Shown here piece by piece: positions 63,181-64,000 of a DNA stretch of 64,000 nt. Each line of letters begins with the position of its first letter. Positions within the stretch are counted from its first letter, which is position 1. The notes below the pieces were generated by a model. The model worked only from the letters and a program-made list of their open reading frames with translations, was not told the origin of the DNA and searched no databases. This DNA is from Drechslerella dactyloides (lineage: Eukaryota > Ascomycota > Orbiliomycetes > Orbiliales > Orbiliaceae). Position numbers and translations under genes: made by a program. The stretch lies in contig JAGTWJ010000003.1 of NCBI GenBank assembly GCA_020064725.1, positions 3,224,001 through 3,288,000 on the forward strand, given 5' to 3'.

Positions 63181-64000
63181 ATGGCAGCAGTTCTGGTAGA
63201 CCAGGAGAAAGAGCTCAACCATGACCTAAGAGTCGAGACAGTCGGCGGTAAGAAGGTCTTGAGGCGGAACGGCGACAACAACACAACGCTCCCTGGAGAG
63301 CCTCTGCTCGAGCTGGCCGGAGACCAACTTCTGCCCCGCTTAAGAAAAATCTACTTGATCCCCGAGCTAGATCGCATGTCTCCATATTTTCGCTATGTAA
63401 GTCAGTCATCGGCGTCTCTGATGATATTGCGAGGAAAGTGAGGAAATAAGTCATCGCTGATGGATGGAAAATATGCAGATTGTGACACCAGATAGCTCCC
63501 ACATCTTTCCCGTCCATTTCCAGTCCGCCCGAGGCCGCCAAGTCCTGGCCAACGAACGCCACAGCTTACACCTGGTGTGGTACCATGATCGCATCTTCGT
63601 CAAGCCTATCGCGCCCTATTTGCTCTCGGCTGCCTTCTGGGATTGGATAGCTCAGGCTGATCCAGAAGTCTTCAAAGCAGCTGCTGGATTAATGCGCTCC
63701 TATGCATTCCTCATCCAGTCTGAGGCTGATTACCGCCTCGCGAACGACGACAGATCGCCTTTACTGCCTTTAGCAATGGGAAAGACCACAGAAGACTTCG
63801 AGAAGTTCGTCCGATTCATTGACCAATTCGCTCATCTGGCTGACGACGAGCTGTCGCCGCGCTACTCGTACGGCGAACTACGGCTCAGCCGGCTGAACTG
63901 GCTCATACGGTTCCTCTTTATCAAGGTTACCTTCTTCCACGTGAATGGAGAATGGGGCCCCATCTTCATGAACATACTTGCGCCTCTCATCGCCGTCTTC
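63181..64000 (+). CDS. DUF6601-like membrane protein, 5' part (truncated by window end)
   Basis: Exons are 63181-63396 and 63479 onward. The 82-nt intron has a GTAAGT donor and a TGCAG acceptor, phase 0. The protein shows features I associate with the fungal DUF6601 family: LDRMSPYFRY, a VHFQSARGRQVLANERHSLHLVWYHDRIFVKPI block, a YLLSAAFWDW helix and a SPRYSYGELRLSRLNWLIRFL stretch. A hydrophobic segment begins at the window edge, which suggests the membrane part lies beyond it. The function of this family is unknown. It is divergent from the SesB-NLR, whose start is 600 bp away. The gene is cut by the window end, so length and C terminus are unknown. Confidence 0.8.

Noticed and set aside
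1..64000. CRISPR arrays, bacterial operons, riboswitches or phage modules
   Set aside because: The window has spliced genes and fungal families throughout, and no regularly spaced repeat-spacer array was seen.

Overview
The window looks like nuclear DNA of a filamentous ascomycete (Pezizomycotina). Introns are short (mostly 50-80 nt) with GT(A/G)-type donors and GCTAAC/GCTGAC branch sites. Ordinary housekeeping genes (RPB5, BFR1, an Mss116-type helicase, a mitochondrial Obg GTPase) are mixed with fungal-specific families: NACHT receptors with PNP or SesB effector domains, a GH28 pectinase, and a DUF6601-like membrane protein. The species cannot be fixed from the sequence alone.

Layout. 0-13 kb: a probable C2H2 protein, a proline/glutamine-rich WW-like protein, a 2OG-Fe(II) oxygenase, three tandem copies of a small-gene family (8.6-10.5 kb) and a Ser/Thr-rich secreted protein. 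13-22 kb: a conserved block with MTG2 (Obg), MSS116 and BFR1 on the minus strand and RPB5 facing away from BFR1. 22-28 kb: an immune-type pair. A minus-strand PNP-domain protein with a Gly/Asn-rich amyloid-like C terminus lies head-to-head, about 1 kb away, with a plus-strand PNP-NACHT-ankyrin receptor. 28-39 kb: gene-poor, with an endopolygalacturonase, an astacin-like metallopeptidase, a secreted-like hypothetical protein and an imperfect inverted repeat. 39-58 kb: an intron-containing tRNA-Trp(CCA), an APH-fold protein with degenerate catalytic motifs, a VWA protein, an AKTIP/FTS-like E2 variant, a MYND protein, a PLOD-like glycosyltransferase, a long gene-free stretch and a single-pass membrane protein with a PPxY motif. 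58.7-62.6 kb: a SesB-hydrolase/NACHT receptor with a possible frame break and a 30-nt C tract just upstream of its start. 63.2-64 kb: the 5' part of a DUF6601-like gene.

How the genes fit together. The MTG2 and MSS116 products are both expected in mitochondria, in ribosome assembly and RNA folding. The PNP protein, the PNP-NACHT-ANK receptor and the SesB-NACHT receptor belong to families used in fungal non-self recognition and programmed cell death. The pairing at 22-28 kb, with its amyloid-like tail and a membrane-like insertion in the receptor, is the best candidate for an undescribed system. Splice junctions were placed by hand from consensus signals, reading frame and family conservation, and none has been checked against transcripts.
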